Positions 49,743 to 58,470 of a stretch of DNA of 64,000 nucleotides are shown here, one piece after another. The notes under the pieces are model-generated. The model searched no databases, was not told where the DNA came from, and saw only the letters and a program-made list of their open reading frames with translations. Each line of letters begins with the position of its first letter. Position 1 is the first letter of the stretch. The position numbers were made by a program, and so were the translations under genes. Source of the DNA: Streptomyces sp. MMBL 11-1 (GTDB lineage: Bacteria > Actinomycetota > Actinomycetes > Streptomycetales > Streptomycetaceae); NCBI RefSeq assembly GCF_028622875.1, contig NZ_CP117709.1:2852001-2916000 (forward strand). The letters are read 5' to 3'.

Positions 49743-52274
49743 ATGTTCCGTACCGCCCTGCGCAATGTGCTCGCGCACAAGGCCAGGCTGCTGATGACCG
49801 TGCTCGCCGTCATGCTCGGCGTAGCGTTCGTCTCCGGCACCCTGGTCTTCACCGACACCCTCGGCAACGCCTTCAGCAAGCAGTCCGCCAAGAGTTACGA
49901 CAACGTCGCCGTCTCCGTGGAGACGTACGCCGGCAACGACGAGAAGACCCCCGGCATCGACGAGGCCACCCTGGAGAAGATCCGGGGCCTGGACGGCGTG
50001 GCCTCCGCCACCGGCCGGGTCAACGGCTTCGCCGGGGTCGCCGACCCGGACGGCAAGCTGATCGGCAACGGCTGGTCCAACACCGGCGCGAACTTCGCCC
50101 CCGGCAAGGACGGCAAGGACGCGAGCTACGTCTTCACCGACGGCTCCGGCCCGGCGGAGAACGGCGCGGTCGCGCTCGACAAGGACACCGCGAGCAAGGG
50201 CGAGTACCGTGTCGGCGACCCCGTGCGGGTCGCGACCAACGGCCCGGTGAAGGAGTACACCCTCTCGGGGATCTTCACCACCGAGGACGGCGCGGTCAAC
50301 GCGGGCGGCAGCCTCGTGCTGTTCGACACCCCGACCGCCCAGAAGCTCTACCTGAAGCCCAGCGTCTTCCAGAACGTCACCGTCTCCGCCTCGGGCGGCG
50401 TCTCCGACCAGAAGCTGCTGGACGCCATCAAGCCCCTGCTGCCGAAGGACGCCACCGCGCAGACCGGCAAGGCGCTGGCGGACCGGCAGGCGAAGGACAT
50501 CGAGAGCGGACTCTCCAGCCTCAACTCCATGCTGCTGGCCTTCGCGGGCATCGCGCTGTTCGTCGGCATCTTCCTCATCGCCAACACCTTCACCATGCTG
50601 ATCGCCCAGCGCACCCGTGAGCTGGCCCTGATGCGGGCCATCGGAGCCACTCGCCGTCAGATCAAGCGTTCGGTGCTGCTGGAAGCGGCCGTCGTCGGCA
50701 CGCTCGCCTCCGTCATCGGCTTCGCCCTCGGTCTCGGCCTCGCCACCGGGCTGCGCTCCGCGATGGGCCTCCTGGGCGGCAAGATCCCCGCCGGGCCGCT
50801 GGTCGTCTCGCCGACCGCCGTCCTCTCCGCCTTCGCGGTGGGCGTCCTGATCACCGTGCTGGCCGCCTGGCTGCCCGCCCGCCGGGCCGCGAAGATCGCC
50901 CCGGTGGCCGCGATGAGCAGCGTGCACGCCACCGCCTCCACCAAGTCCCTGGTCGTACGGAACTCCATCGGCGGCGTGATCGCCCTCCTCGGCGCCGCGG
51001 GGATCGTCGGCGGCGCCGCGGCCGGCGGCACGTCCGGCAGGCAGCTGGTCGCGGGCGGCGCGTTCTTCGCCCTGATCGGCGTCATCATCCTGATCCCGCT
51101 GCTCTCCCGCCCGGTCATCGCGCTGGTCCGGCCGCTGCTGAAGAAGCTGTTCGGCGTCTCCGGAAAGCTGGCCTCGCAGAACGCGGTCCGCAACCCGCGG
51201 CGTACCGGAGCCACCGCCTCCGCGCTGGCCATCGGGCTGACCCTGGTCACCGGCATCTCGGTGCTCGGCGTCACCCTCGGCCAGGCCATCGACAAGATGA
51301 CCACGGACAACATCAAGGCCGACTACATGGTCTCGATGGCCAGCGGCGACGCGCTCGACGAGTCCGCGCTCAAGGCCCTGGCGAAGGCCGACGGCGTCTC
51401 GGCGCTCTCACCGCAGCAGGCGACCTGGTTCGAGGTCGACGGTGGGGGCTACTCGGCCTCCGGCGTCACCCCGGGAGACGTGGAGAAGGTCTTCTCGCTG
51501 ACGACCGTCTCCGGTTCGCTCGGCTCGCTGGAGGACGGACAGGTCGCGGTCGGCTCCAAGACCGCCAAGACCCACGGCTGGAAGACCGGCGACACGCTCC
51601 CGGTGACGTTCGACGACGAGAAGAAGGGGAAGGTGACCATCGGGGCGCTCTACGAGGAGAACGAGTTCCTCTCGCCCTTCCTCATCCCGAAGGAACTCGC
51701 TGACGAGCACAGCGCGTCTTCCCGCCCCGACATCCGCGAGATCTGGATCAAGGCCGACGGTGGCGCGAGCAAGGCCAACGAGCAGTCGATCGTGGACGCG
51801 CTCGGCGACAACCCGGCGATGAGCGTCATGGACCGGCAGGACATCCGTGACATGTTCGGCGGCTTCATCAACACCGCCCTGAACATCATGTACGGGCTGC
51901 TCGCCATGGCCCTGCTGATCGCGGTCCTCGGGGTCGTCAACACCCTCGCGATGTCGGTGTTCGAGCGGCAGCAGGAGATCGGCATGCTCCGTGCGATCGG
52001 CCTCGACCGGGGCCGCGTCAAGCGGATGATCCGTCTGGAGGCCGTCGTCATCTCGCTCTTCGGCGCGGTGATCGGGGTCGGCCTCGGGGTCTTCCTCGGC
52101 TGGGCGATCGGCCGGACCCTGTCCGCCGACATCCCCGGCTACGCGCTGGTCATCCCGTGGGACCGGCTCGGCATCTTCCTGCTGCTCGCCTGTCTGGTGG
52201 GTGTCCTCGCCTCGCTGTGGCCCGCCCGCAGCGCCGCGAAGCTCAACATGCTGACGGCGATCAAGACCGAGTAG
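49743..52274 (+). CDS. ABC transporter permease (FtsX/MacB-like, duplicated)
   Basis: 843 residues: a membrane helix near the N-terminus, a MacB-type periplasmic domain, an FtsX block of three helices (LLAFAGIALFVGIFLIANTF ... AFAVGVLITVLAAWLPARRA), a short linker pair of helices, then a second copy of the same plan. It ends in an FtsX block with TLAMSVFERQQEIGMLRAIG and LLLACLVGVLASLWPARSAA. Each half carries the coupling-helix R-AIG motif. It works with the ATPase at 48848; the substrate is unknown. Confidence 0.92.
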   Translation: MFRTALRNVLAHKARLLMTVLAVMLGVAFVSGTLVFTDTLGNAFSKQSAKSYDNVAVSVETYAGNDEKTPGIDEATLEKIRGLDGVASATGRVNGFAGVADPDGKLIGNGWSNTGANFAPGKDGKDASYVFTDGSGPAENGAVALDKDTASKGEYRVGDPVRVATNGPVKEYTLSGIFTTEDGAVNAGGSLVLFDTPTAQKLYLKPSVFQNVTVSASGGVSDQKLLDAIKPLLPKDATAQTGKALADRQAKDIESGLSSLNSMLLAFAGIALFVGIFLIANTFTMLIAQRTRELALMRAIGATRRQIKRSVLLEAAVVGTLASVIGFALGLGLATGLRSAMGLLGGKIPAGPLVVSPTAVLSAFAVGVLITVLAAWLPARRAAKIAPVAAMSSVHATASTKSLVVRNSIGGVIALLGAAGIVGGAAAGGTSGRQLVAGGAFFALIGVIILIPLLSRPVIALVRPLLKKLFGVSGKLASQNAVRNPRRTGATASALAIGLTLVTGISVLGVTLGQAIDKMTTDNIKADYMVSMASGDALDESALKALAKADGVSALSPQQATWFEVDGGGYSASGVTPGDVEKVFSLTTVSGSLGSLEDGQVAVGSKTAKTHGWKTGDTLPVTFDDEKKGKVTIGALYEENEFLSPFLIPKELADEHSASSRPDIREIWIKADGGASKANEQSIVDALGDNPAMSVMDRQDIRDMFGGFINTALNIMYGLLAMALLIAVLGVVNTLAMSVFERQQEIGMLRAIGLDRGRVKRMIRLEAVVISLFGAVIGVGLGVFLGWAIGRTLSADIPGYALVIPWDRLGIFLLLACLVGVLASLWPARSAAKLNMLTAIKTE

Positions 52275-52311
52275 CCGCCGGCGCCCGGCAGGCCCGGGAC
52301 GTGGGGACGAC

Positions 52312-52353
52312 GAGGGGCCGGTGCACCGCTGGAGAGCGGTGCACCGGCCCCTC
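52312..52353. terminator. Terminator between ABC transporter and cfa-like gene
   Basis: A perfect 19-bp stem (52312-52330 with 52335-52353, GAGGGGCCGGTGCACCGCT) and a 4-nt loop, between converging genes. Confidence 0.9.
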
Positions 52354-52377
52354 ACCCGTAGGCGTACGGGGACGGGG

Positions 52378-53730
52378 TCAGGCGCCCCCGCCCTCGGCGG
52401 GCTCCGTCCAGACGCGGGCGCGCAGCGGCATCCGGGAGCCGCCGTCGTCCAGCGGGCGCACCGCGAGGATCTGGTTGACGCCGATCCTGTTGCGCTCGAA
52501 GGAGAGCGCCGAGGCGGCCATGTACAGCCGCCAGACCCTGGCCCGGCCCGGGGAGGTGGCGCGTACCGCCCGCTCCCAGTGCTGCTCCAGGTTGGCCACC
52601 CACTCGCGCAGGGTCAGCGCGTAGTGCTCGCGCAGCGTCTCGACGTCCCGGGCCTCGAAGCCGGCTTCCTCCAGGATGGCCAGGGTGCGGCCGAGCGGGG
52701 CCAGTTCGCCGTCGGGGAAGACATAGGCGTCGATGAACGCGTCGATGCGGTAGGCGTCCTCGTCCTTCTCGGGGCGGCGGGCGATCTGGTGGTTCAGGAG
52801 TCGGCCGCCGGGCTTCAGGAGGGCGTAGAGGGCGTCCGCGTACTCCCGGTAGCGGACCGAACCGACGTGCTCGGCCATGCCGATCGAGGAGATCGCGTCG
52901 TACGGGCCGGGTGGGACATCCCCTGCTCGGTCGGGATCGAGAGCTTGGGGAAGGACGTCCCGGTAGTCCTGGACCCGGATCTCGATCCGGTCGGTCAGGC
53001 CCTCCTCGGCGATGCGCTTGCGGGCGTGGGCCGCCTGCTCCCGGGAGAGGGTGATGCCGGTGACCTGCGCCCCGTACGTACGGGCGGCGTGGATGGCCAT
53101 GGAGCCCCAGCCGCAGCCGACGTCCAGGAGCCGGTCGCCCTCCTTCAGGCCGAGCTTGCGGGAGACCAGGTCGAGCTTGTCGCGCTGGGCGTCCTCCAGG
53201 GTCCCCCCGTCCTGCCAGTAGGCGCAGGAGTAGACCATGGAGGGGCCGAGGACCAGGGCGTAGAAGTCGTTCCCGACGTCGTAGTGGTGGCTGATGGCCT
53301 CCTTGTCGCGGCGTCTGGTGTGCAGCGGGCCGGTGCGGCGGCGCACCTCCTCGGCGGGCGGGGCCGGCGGCGGCCAGGGGCCCGCGAGGTCGAGGAGGCC
53401 GCGGGCGAAGGCGCGGACCTTGGGGTCGCGGACCGGGTGGACGGAATCCTTGGCGTCGGCGCCCCGGTCCCAGAGCAGCCCGGCCAGCTGGCCGAGCGCT
53501 TCGTACAGGTCACCCTCGATGTCGATCTCCCCGGCCACCCAGGCGCGGGCCAGCCCCAGTTCGCCCGGCTTCCACAGGAGCCGGCGCAGGGCGCGGCGGT
53601 GGCGGATCACGAGGACCGGGGCGCCGGGCGGCCCCGATTCGCTGCCGTCCCAGGCCCGGATACGGACCGGCAGGGGTCCCGAGAGCAATTCCTCGGCAAG
53701 AGCGGTCAGCCGCGACGCGGCGTCTGCCAT
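52378..53730 (-). CDS. Cyclopropane-fatty-acyl-phospholipid synthase family protein
   Basis: A 450-residue SAM-dependent enzyme methylenating unsaturated lipid acyl chains. After a 150-residue N-terminal domain come SHHYDVGNDFYALVLGPSMV, YSCAYWQDGGTLEDAQ, RLLDVGCGWGSMAIHAARTY (SAM), GITLSREQAAHA and ISSIGMAEHVG. Start ATG 53730 with GGAGG. Close relatives also make methyl-branched or tuberculostearic-type lipids, so the exact product is open. Confidence 0.88.
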   Translation of the reverse strand: MADAASRLTALAEELLSGPLPVRIRAWDGSESGPPGAPVLVIRHRRALRRLLWKPGELGLARAWVAGEIDIEGDLYEALGQLAGLLWDRGADAKDSVHPVRDPKVRAFARGLLDLAGPWPPPAPPAEEVRRRTGPLHTRRRDKEAISHHYDVGNDFYALVLGPSMVYSCAYWQDGGTLEDAQRDKLDLVSRKLGLKEGDRLLDVGCGWGSMAIHAARTYGAQVTGITLSREQAAHARKRIAEEGLTDRIEIRVQDYRDVLPQALDPDRAGDVPPGPYDAISSIGMAEHVGSVRYREYADALYALLKPGGRLLNHQIARRPEKDEDAYRIDAFIDAYVFPDGELAPLGRTLAILEEAGFEARDVETLREHYALTLREWVANLEQHWERAVRATSPGRARVWRLYMAASALSFERNRIGVNQILAVRPLDDGGSRMPLRARVWTEPAEGGGA

Positions 53731-53839
53731 GGCGCACACCTCCGTGGTGTTTCCCCGACAAGCACGACAAGCACAGGCAACAGACATGCTCGTAACCCCG
53801 CCGGGACACCCCGGTGCCGTGGCGAGGTACACCTGCGTC

Positions 53840-53866
53840 AACTGTCCTCGCACGCTCCGTCATTCC
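53840..53866 (-). promoter_or_regulatory. SigR-like promoter upstream of the cfa-like gene
   Basis: On the minus strand GGAAT (53866-53862), 19-bp spacer, GTT (53842-53840). This resembles the thiol-stress sigma SigR pattern (GGAAT-N18-GTT), one base longer than usual. It lies 110 bp upstream of the start. Confidence 0.3.
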
Positions 53867-53965
53867 GCCACCGGGCAAGGAAACGGCAAAACGCATGTAT
53901 GCGCCATCCATGCCGTCGGGAACCGGCCACGGACCCCCGCCGGACCCGGTCCGCGCCCGGATACG

Positions 53966-54009
53966 CCGAAGGGGCCGTCCGCACCACGGATGGCGGACGG
54001 CCCCTTCGG
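53966..54009. terminator. Terminator of the NDH-2 gene
   Basis: A perfect 17-bp stem (53966-53982 with 53993-54009, containing GAAGGGGCCGTCCGC) and a 10-nt loop. Confidence 0.88.
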
Positions 54010-54051
54010 GCGTCGTACGGCGCGCTCCCCGCGGAGCGCTTCACCGGGGGG

Positions 54052-55437
54052 TCAGGAGGCCTTGGCCTTCTCGCCCTCGGACTTCGCCGCGGCTGCGGCC
54101 GGGGCCGGCTTGGCGGCCTCGTAGAACTCCTCGCGCGGCGTCTCCATGGCGCCGAGCGAGACCACCTCACGCTTGAGGAACATCGCCAGCGTCCAGTCGG
54201 CGAAGACCCGGATCTTGCGGTTCCAGGTCGGCATGGCCATGCCGTGGTAGCCACGGTGCATGTACCAGGCGAGACGGCCCTTGAGCTTGATCTTCACCTT
54301 GCCCATGACGATCATCGCGACGCCCTTGTGCAGGCCGAGGCCGGCGACGGCACCCTTGTTGGCGTGGCTGTACTCCTTCTGCGGGAAGCCCCGCATGCCG
54401 GAGATCACGTTGTCGCCGAGGACCTTCGCCTGACGCAGCGCGTGCTGGGCGTTGGGCGGGCACCAGGCGTTCGGGTTGCCGGCGCGGCGGCCGACCATGT
54501 CCGGCACCTGGGCGTTGTCGCCCGCGGCCCAGATGTAGTCGGTGCCCTGCACCTGGAGCTTCTCCGAGGTGTCCACGTGACCGCGGGGGCCGAGCGGCAG
54601 GCCGAAGCGCGCCAGCGCCGGGTTCGGCTTCACACCGGCGGTCCACACGATGGTGCTGGAGTCGACCTCCAGGCCGTTCTTCAGCACCACGTGGCCGTCG
54701 ACGCAGGAGTCCATGGAGGTGGAGAGGTAGATCTCCACGCCGCGGCTCTCCAGGTGCTCCTTGCCGTAGGCGCCCAGCTTCGGGCCGACCTCGGGAAGGA
54801 TCTTGTCGGCGGCGTCGACGAGGATGAAGCGCATGTCCTCGCGCTTCACGTTGGTGTAGTACTTCGCCGCGTCGCGGGCCATGTCCTCGACCTCGCCGAT
54901 GGTCTCCGCGCCGGCGAAGCCGCCGCCCACGAAGACGAACGTCAGCGCCTTGCGGCGGACGTCCTCGTCGGTCGTGGAGTCAGCCTTGTCCAGCTGCTCC
55001 AGGACGTGGTTGCGCAGGCCGATGGACTCCTCGATGCCCTTCATGCCGATGCCCTGCTCGGCGAGGCCGGGGATCGGGAAGGTACGGGAGACCGCGCCCA
55101 TCGCGATGACCAGGTAGTCGAAGGGCAGCTCGTAGGCCTCGCCGACGAGCGGCGCGACCGTGGCGACCTTGCGGTCCTGGTCGATGGTCGTGACACGACC
55201 GGTGAGAACCTCAGCCTTGGGCAGCACGCGTCGCAGCGGGACGACGACATGCCGGGGCGAGATGCTGCCGGCAGCAGCTTCGGGGAGGAAGGGCTGGTAG
55301 GTCATGTACGACCGCGGGTCGACGACCGTGACGGTCGCCTCCCCGTATCGCATCTTCTTCAGAATGCGACGAGCTGCGTACAGGCCTACGTACCCACCGC
55401 CTACAACGAGGATCCTGGGACGCTCCGTGGTGCTCAT
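54052..55437 (-). CDS. Type II NADH dehydrogenase-like FAD oxidoreductase
   Basis: 461 residues. The FAD site VVGGGYVGLYAARRIL (residues 11-26) and the NADH site FVFVGGGFAGAETIGEVED are clear. IWAAGDNAQVPDM (FAD ribityl) and a C-terminal amphipathic segment (WTLAMFLKREVVSLG) for membrane attachment follow. It passes electrons from NADH to menaquinone without pumping protons. Rex-type operators upstream (55472, 55745) point to control by NADH/NAD ratio. A 20-residue Ala/Lys-rich tail is added. Confidence 0.9.
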   Translation of the reverse strand: MSTTERPRILVVGGGYVGLYAARRILKKMRYGEATVTVVDPRSYMTYQPFLPEAAAGSISPRHVVVPLRRVLPKAEVLTGRVTTIDQDRKVATVAPLVGEAYELPFDYLVIAMGAVSRTFPIPGLAEQGIGMKGIEESIGLRNHVLEQLDKADSTTDEDVRRKALTFVFVGGGFAGAETIGEVEDMARDAAKYYTNVKREDMRFILVDAADKILPEVGPKLGAYGKEHLESRGVEIYLSTSMDSCVDGHVVLKNGLEVDSSTIVWTAGVKPNPALARFGLPLGPRGHVDTSEKLQVQGTDYIWAAGDNAQVPDMVGRRAGNPNAWCPPNAQHALRQAKVLGDNVISGMRGFPQKEYSHANKGAVAGLGLHKGVAMIVMGKVKIKLKGRLAWYMHRGYHGMAMPTWNRKIRVFADWTLAMFLKREVVSLGAMETPREEFYEAAKPAPAAAAAKSEGEKAKAS

Positions 55438-55471
55438 GCCATCGAGTATCCACCCCTCCCGAGGGGGGTGC

Positions 55472-55489
55472 TCGTGAGCCCCTTCACAA
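55472..55489 (-). promoter_or_regulatory. Rex-like operator, proximal site
   Basis: TCGTGAGCCCCTTCACAA matches the Rex consensus TTGTGAANNNNTTCACAA at 12 of 14 fixed positions. It lies 35 bp upstream of the NADH dehydrogenase start, where it would block transcription when NADH is low. Confidence 0.6.
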
Positions 55490-55744
55490 GGATTGACCGA
55501 CCCTCTGCTACACTTCGCCGCCCACGTGACCCAGGTCATGGGCACGAAAGGGAACCACAGCACCGCGGGAAACGTTGTTCACCGCCTGTGAGCTGGCCCT
55601 TGCCCCTTCGGGAGGGGCGGACCACTCCTCCCCTTCATGGGGACGCAACACTCCCGGAACCCGCGCGCGACACCTCCACGCCCCCTCCTGGGCGACCAGT
55701 TCCAGCCCGATGGGCCCCAACTGCGACCAACAACGCCCCATTCC

Positions 55745-55762
55745 TTGTGAAGAAGTTCACGA
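55745..55762 (-). promoter_or_regulatory. Rex-like operator, distal site
   Basis: TTGTGAAGAAGTTCACGA matches TTGTGAANNNNTTCACAA at 13 of 14 fixed positions. It is about 310 bp upstream of the NADH dehydrogenase and 63 bp downstream of the ACR3-like gene's end. The rest of this 387-bp gap contains no gene I can support. Confidence 0.6.
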
Positions 55763-55824
55763 AGTTTCTCGCGGCGCCGCTCCGAAGGGGCCCCCGGGGC
55801 GGCCCGGAGAGGCCCGGTAGGGGC

Positions 55825-56832
55825 TCAACGGTGCAGGTGACGGTACGAAGGAGCGGGCAGCAGACGGGGCACGGCCCGGACGCAGAGCACCATCCCGACG
55901 ACCTCGACCAGGGTCTGCGTGACCACCACGACGGCCGCGACGGCATACGCGTCCGGCAGGGACAGGGCGAGCGGCAGAACGACCAGGGAGTTACGGGTCG
56001 CCCCGCTGAAGACCACGGCCCGCCCGCCGGGCACGTCGAGCCGGAAGAGGCGGGCGACCGCCTTCCCCGCGAAGACCATCACCACCAGGAACGCCGCGTA
56101 GAAGGGGACCACCGCGGCGACGTCGGTGAGGTTGCCGCCCAGCTCCGGCACCTGGGAGGCGACGACGACCAGCAGGGTCGCGGCCATCAGGGGCACCATC
56201 GTCGTGGACGCCGCGCCGGACACCCTGCGCCCGCTCTCCCGCCGCCCCGCCCAGAACTGGAGCGCCCAGGCGAGCGCGAGCGGCACGACGACCAGGAGGA
56301 CGAACGCCTCCAGGAACGGTCCCGCCTCCACGAGGTCGGCGAGCCCGGAGCCGAGGAACGCGTACAGGAGGACCGGCAGCAGCGCCATCTGCGCGACCAG
56401 CAGCAGCGGGGTCGCGGCGAGCAGCCGGCGGGCCGAGCCGCCGGCGAGACCGCTGAAGACGATCACGTAGTCGACGCACGGGCAGAGCAGCACGAGCAGC
56501 ACACCGAGGCGTACCGCCCGGTCGGCGGGCAGGAAGGAGAACATCGCGGCGACGACGAGCGGCACGACGAGGAAGTTCACCACCAGCGCGGCGGACAGGA
56601 AGCGGCCGTCGCGCAGCGAGCGCAGCAGCTCTGCCGCCGGGACCTGAAGGAAGGTCACGAAGAGCAGTGCGCCCAGGACCGGGTTGACGAGGTGTTCGAG
56701 ACCCGGCCCCGCGGAGGGGGCGGCCAGCCCGAGGAGCGCGCCGAGGGCCATCGCGGCGAGGTAGATCACCACCTGGTGGTGTTCCATCCGCTCGACGGCC
56801 CCGCGCGGGGCGCGCGTCGCCTCCTGAGCCAT
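55825..56832 (-). CDS. ACR3-like / bile acid:sodium symporter family carrier
   Basis: 335 residues, about ten membrane helices. The signature LVLLCPCVDYVIVFSGLAGG matches the conserved cysteine loop of arsenite exporters (ACR3), and the second half has VVFSGATRNSLVVLPLALSL. However no arsR, arsC or other arsenic gene is adjacent, so the substrate could be another oxyanion or organic anion. The protein starts at the ATG at 56832, which opens MAQEATRAPRGAVERMEHHQ. Confidence 0.8.
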   Translation of the reverse strand: MAQEATRAPRGAVERMEHHQVVIYLAAMALGALLGLAAPSAGPGLEHLVNPVLGALLFVTFLQVPAAELLRSLRDGRFLSAALVVNFLVVPLVVAAMFSFLPADRAVRLGVLLVLLCPCVDYVIVFSGLAGGSARRLLAATPLLLVAQMALLPVLLYAFLGSGLADLVEAGPFLEAFVLLVVVPLALAWALQFWAGRRESGRRVSGAASTTMVPLMAATLLVVVASQVPELGGNLTDVAAVVPFYAAFLVVMVFAGKAVARLFRLDVPGGRAVVFSGATRNSLVVLPLALSLPDAYAVAAVVVVTQTLVEVVGMVLCVRAVPRLLPAPSYRHLHR

Positions 56833-56881
56833 TCGTCCGCTTCCCCTCCCGGAGCCCGCCGGCCCTCCGCCTAAGCGGCGC

Positions 56882-56965
56882 TCCAGGCGATCCCGTCGAG
56901 GATGTCGCCCGAAGCGCTACTGAGCATCCTCTGCCGCATTCCAGGCGATCCCGTCGAGGATGTCG
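56882..56965. repeat. Echo of the ppx-type gene 3' end
   Basis: A 26-bp sequence at 56940-56965, inside the 3' end of the phosphatase gene, recurs exactly at 56882-56907. Read on the minus strand the gene ends DILDGIAWNAAEDAQ-stop; the echo downstream reads DILDGIAWSAA-stop. The copies are offset by 58 bp. Confidence 0.88.
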
Positions 56966-57870
56966 TGCTCGCTGACGACGACCTCGTGGGCTCCCGTCCG
57001 CTCCATCACGGCGAGCAGGACGAGCGCCCCCGCGCCGATCACGTCGACCCGGCCCGGGTGCATCACGGGGATCGCGGCGCGCTCCTCGTGGGTGGAGCGG
57101 AGCAGGTGCTCGGTGATCGCGCGGACCTGGCCGCGGGTGACCCGGGAGTGGTGGATGGCCCCGGAGTCGTACTCCGGCAGTTCCAGCGCGATCCCCGCGA
57201 CGGTGGTGACGGTGCCCGCGAGACCGACGAGGGTGCCGGCGCCCTTGAGCGGCACGGTCCGCTCGGCGAGGTCGAGGGCGGCGTCGACGTCCGCGCGGAT
57301 CGCCGCGGCCCGCTCGTGGCTGGGCGGGTCCATGACGGTCCCGTCCACGACCAGGTGACGCTCCGTCATCCGTACGCAGCCGATGTCCACGGACCGGGCC
57401 GCCTCCACCCGGTCCGAGCCGAGGACGAACTCGGTGGAGCCGCCGCCGATGTCGACGACCAGATACGGCTTGACCAGGTGGTCGCTGCCCGCCAGTTCCC
57501 TGGTGGCCCCGTCGAAGGAGAGCTGCGCCTCCTGGTCGCCGGTGATCACCTCGGGCTCGACCCCGAGGATGTCCCGGACCCCGGCCACGAAGTCGGCACT
57601 GTTCTCGGCGTCGCGGGAGGCGGAGGTGGCGACGAAGCGGATCCGTACGGCGCCCAGCTCCTCGATGGCCGCCGCGTACGCGCGGCAGGCGGCGAACGTC
57701 CGCTCCAGCGCCTCGGGGGCGAGCCGGCCGGTCTGGTCCACCCCCTGGCCGAGGCGGACGATCGTCATGCGACGGTCCAGCTCGGTGAAGGAGCCGGTGG
57801 CGGGGTCCACGTCGGCGATAAGGAGCCGGATGGAGTTCGTACCGCAGTCGACGGCGGCGACCCGGGTCAT
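56917..57870 (-). CDS. Exopolyphosphatase / Ppx-GppA phosphatase family
   Basis: 317 residues with the ASKHA fold: VAAVDCGTNSIRLLIADVD (phosphate 1), FVATSASRDAENSADF, YLVVDIGGGSTEFVLGSD (phosphate 2) and LVGLAGTVTTVAGI. It hydrolyses polyphosphate or pppGpp; the short single-module form favours exopolyphosphatase. It overlaps the DUF501 gene by ATGA. Its C-terminal segment DILDGIAW is duplicated after the stop. Confidence 0.9.
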   Translation of the reverse strand: MTRVAAVDCGTNSIRLLIADVDPATGSFTELDRRMTIVRLGQGVDQTGRLAPEALERTFAACRAYAAAIEELGAVRIRFVATSASRDAENSADFVAGVRDILGVEPEVITGDQEAQLSFDGATRELAGSDHLVKPYLVVDIGGGSTEFVLGSDRVEAARSVDIGCVRMTERHLVVDGTVMDPPSHERAAAIRADVDAALDLAERTVPLKGAGTLVGLAGTVTTVAGIALELPEYDSGAIHHSRVTRGQVRAITEHLLRSTHEERAAIPVMHPGRVDVIGAGALVLLAVMERTGAHEVVVSEHDILDGIAWNAAEDAQ

Positions 57871-58409
57871 GCGTCCTGCCCCTCGGGGGTCCCGCCGCAG
57901 GGCGTGACGCAGGGGCCCTTGGCCCACCACTCGGGCAGCATCGCGATGGCCTCGTCGCCCAGCGGGTTCACCCCGGGGCCGGCGGCCAGCGAGTGGCCGA
58001 CCAGGACGTGCAGGCACTTCACCCGGTCCGGCATGCCGCCCGCGCTCGGGAAGCCCTCCAGGACCTCGATGGCGTCGCGGCGGGTGATGTAGTCCTCGTG
58101 CGCGGCCCGGTAGGCGTCGGCCAGCTCCGGGTCGGTCTCCAGACGGGCCGTCATCTCCTTCATGACCCCGTTGGCCTCCAGCGTGCCGATCGCCGAGGCG
58201 GCCCGGGGGCAGGTGAGGTAGTACGTCGTCGGGAACGGCGTGCCGTCCTCCAGACGGGGCTGGGTCTCCACCACGTCCGGGTTGCCGCACGGGCAGCGGT
58301 GCGCGATGGCACGCAGGCCGCGCGGCGGGCGGCCCAGCTGCTGCTCGAACGCGGCGATGTCCGCGTCGGTGGGCTTGGTGGACTCGGTCTGCGGAGGGGG
58401 CGTTTCCAT
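57867..58409 (-). CDS. DUF501 family protein
   Basis: A 180-residue DUF501 protein. Characteristic: QLGRPPRGLRAIAHRCPCGN and PDVVETQPRLEDGTPFPTTY, then YLTCPRAASAIGTLEANGVM and the C-terminal GMPDRVKCLHVLVGHSLAAG. Cysteine pairs (CPCG, CP, KGPCVTPCGG) may bind metal. It is always found between ftsB/divIC and ppx in actinobacteria; its function is unknown. Confidence 0.92.
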   Translation of the reverse strand: METPPPQTESTKPTDADIAAFEQQLGRPPRGLRAIAHRCPCGNPDVVETQPRLEDGTPFPTTYYLTCPRAASAIGTLEANGVMKEMTARLETDPELADAYRAAHEDYITRRDAIEVLEGFPSAGGMPDRVKCLHVLVGHSLAAGPGVNPLGDEAIAMLPEWWAKGPCVTPCGGTPEGQDA

Positions 58410-58470
58410 GCCTGCCTTGGTTCTGCTCGAAAGCTCGTAGAAGTGGGCGTAACGGTCGTCGGTCGGTCGG

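Noticed and set aside
52321..56874. A 1517-codon open frame on the plus strand
   Set aside because: It runs antisense across four well-identified genes (cfa-like, NDH-2, ACR3-like) and has no domain of its own; high GC leaves long empty frames.
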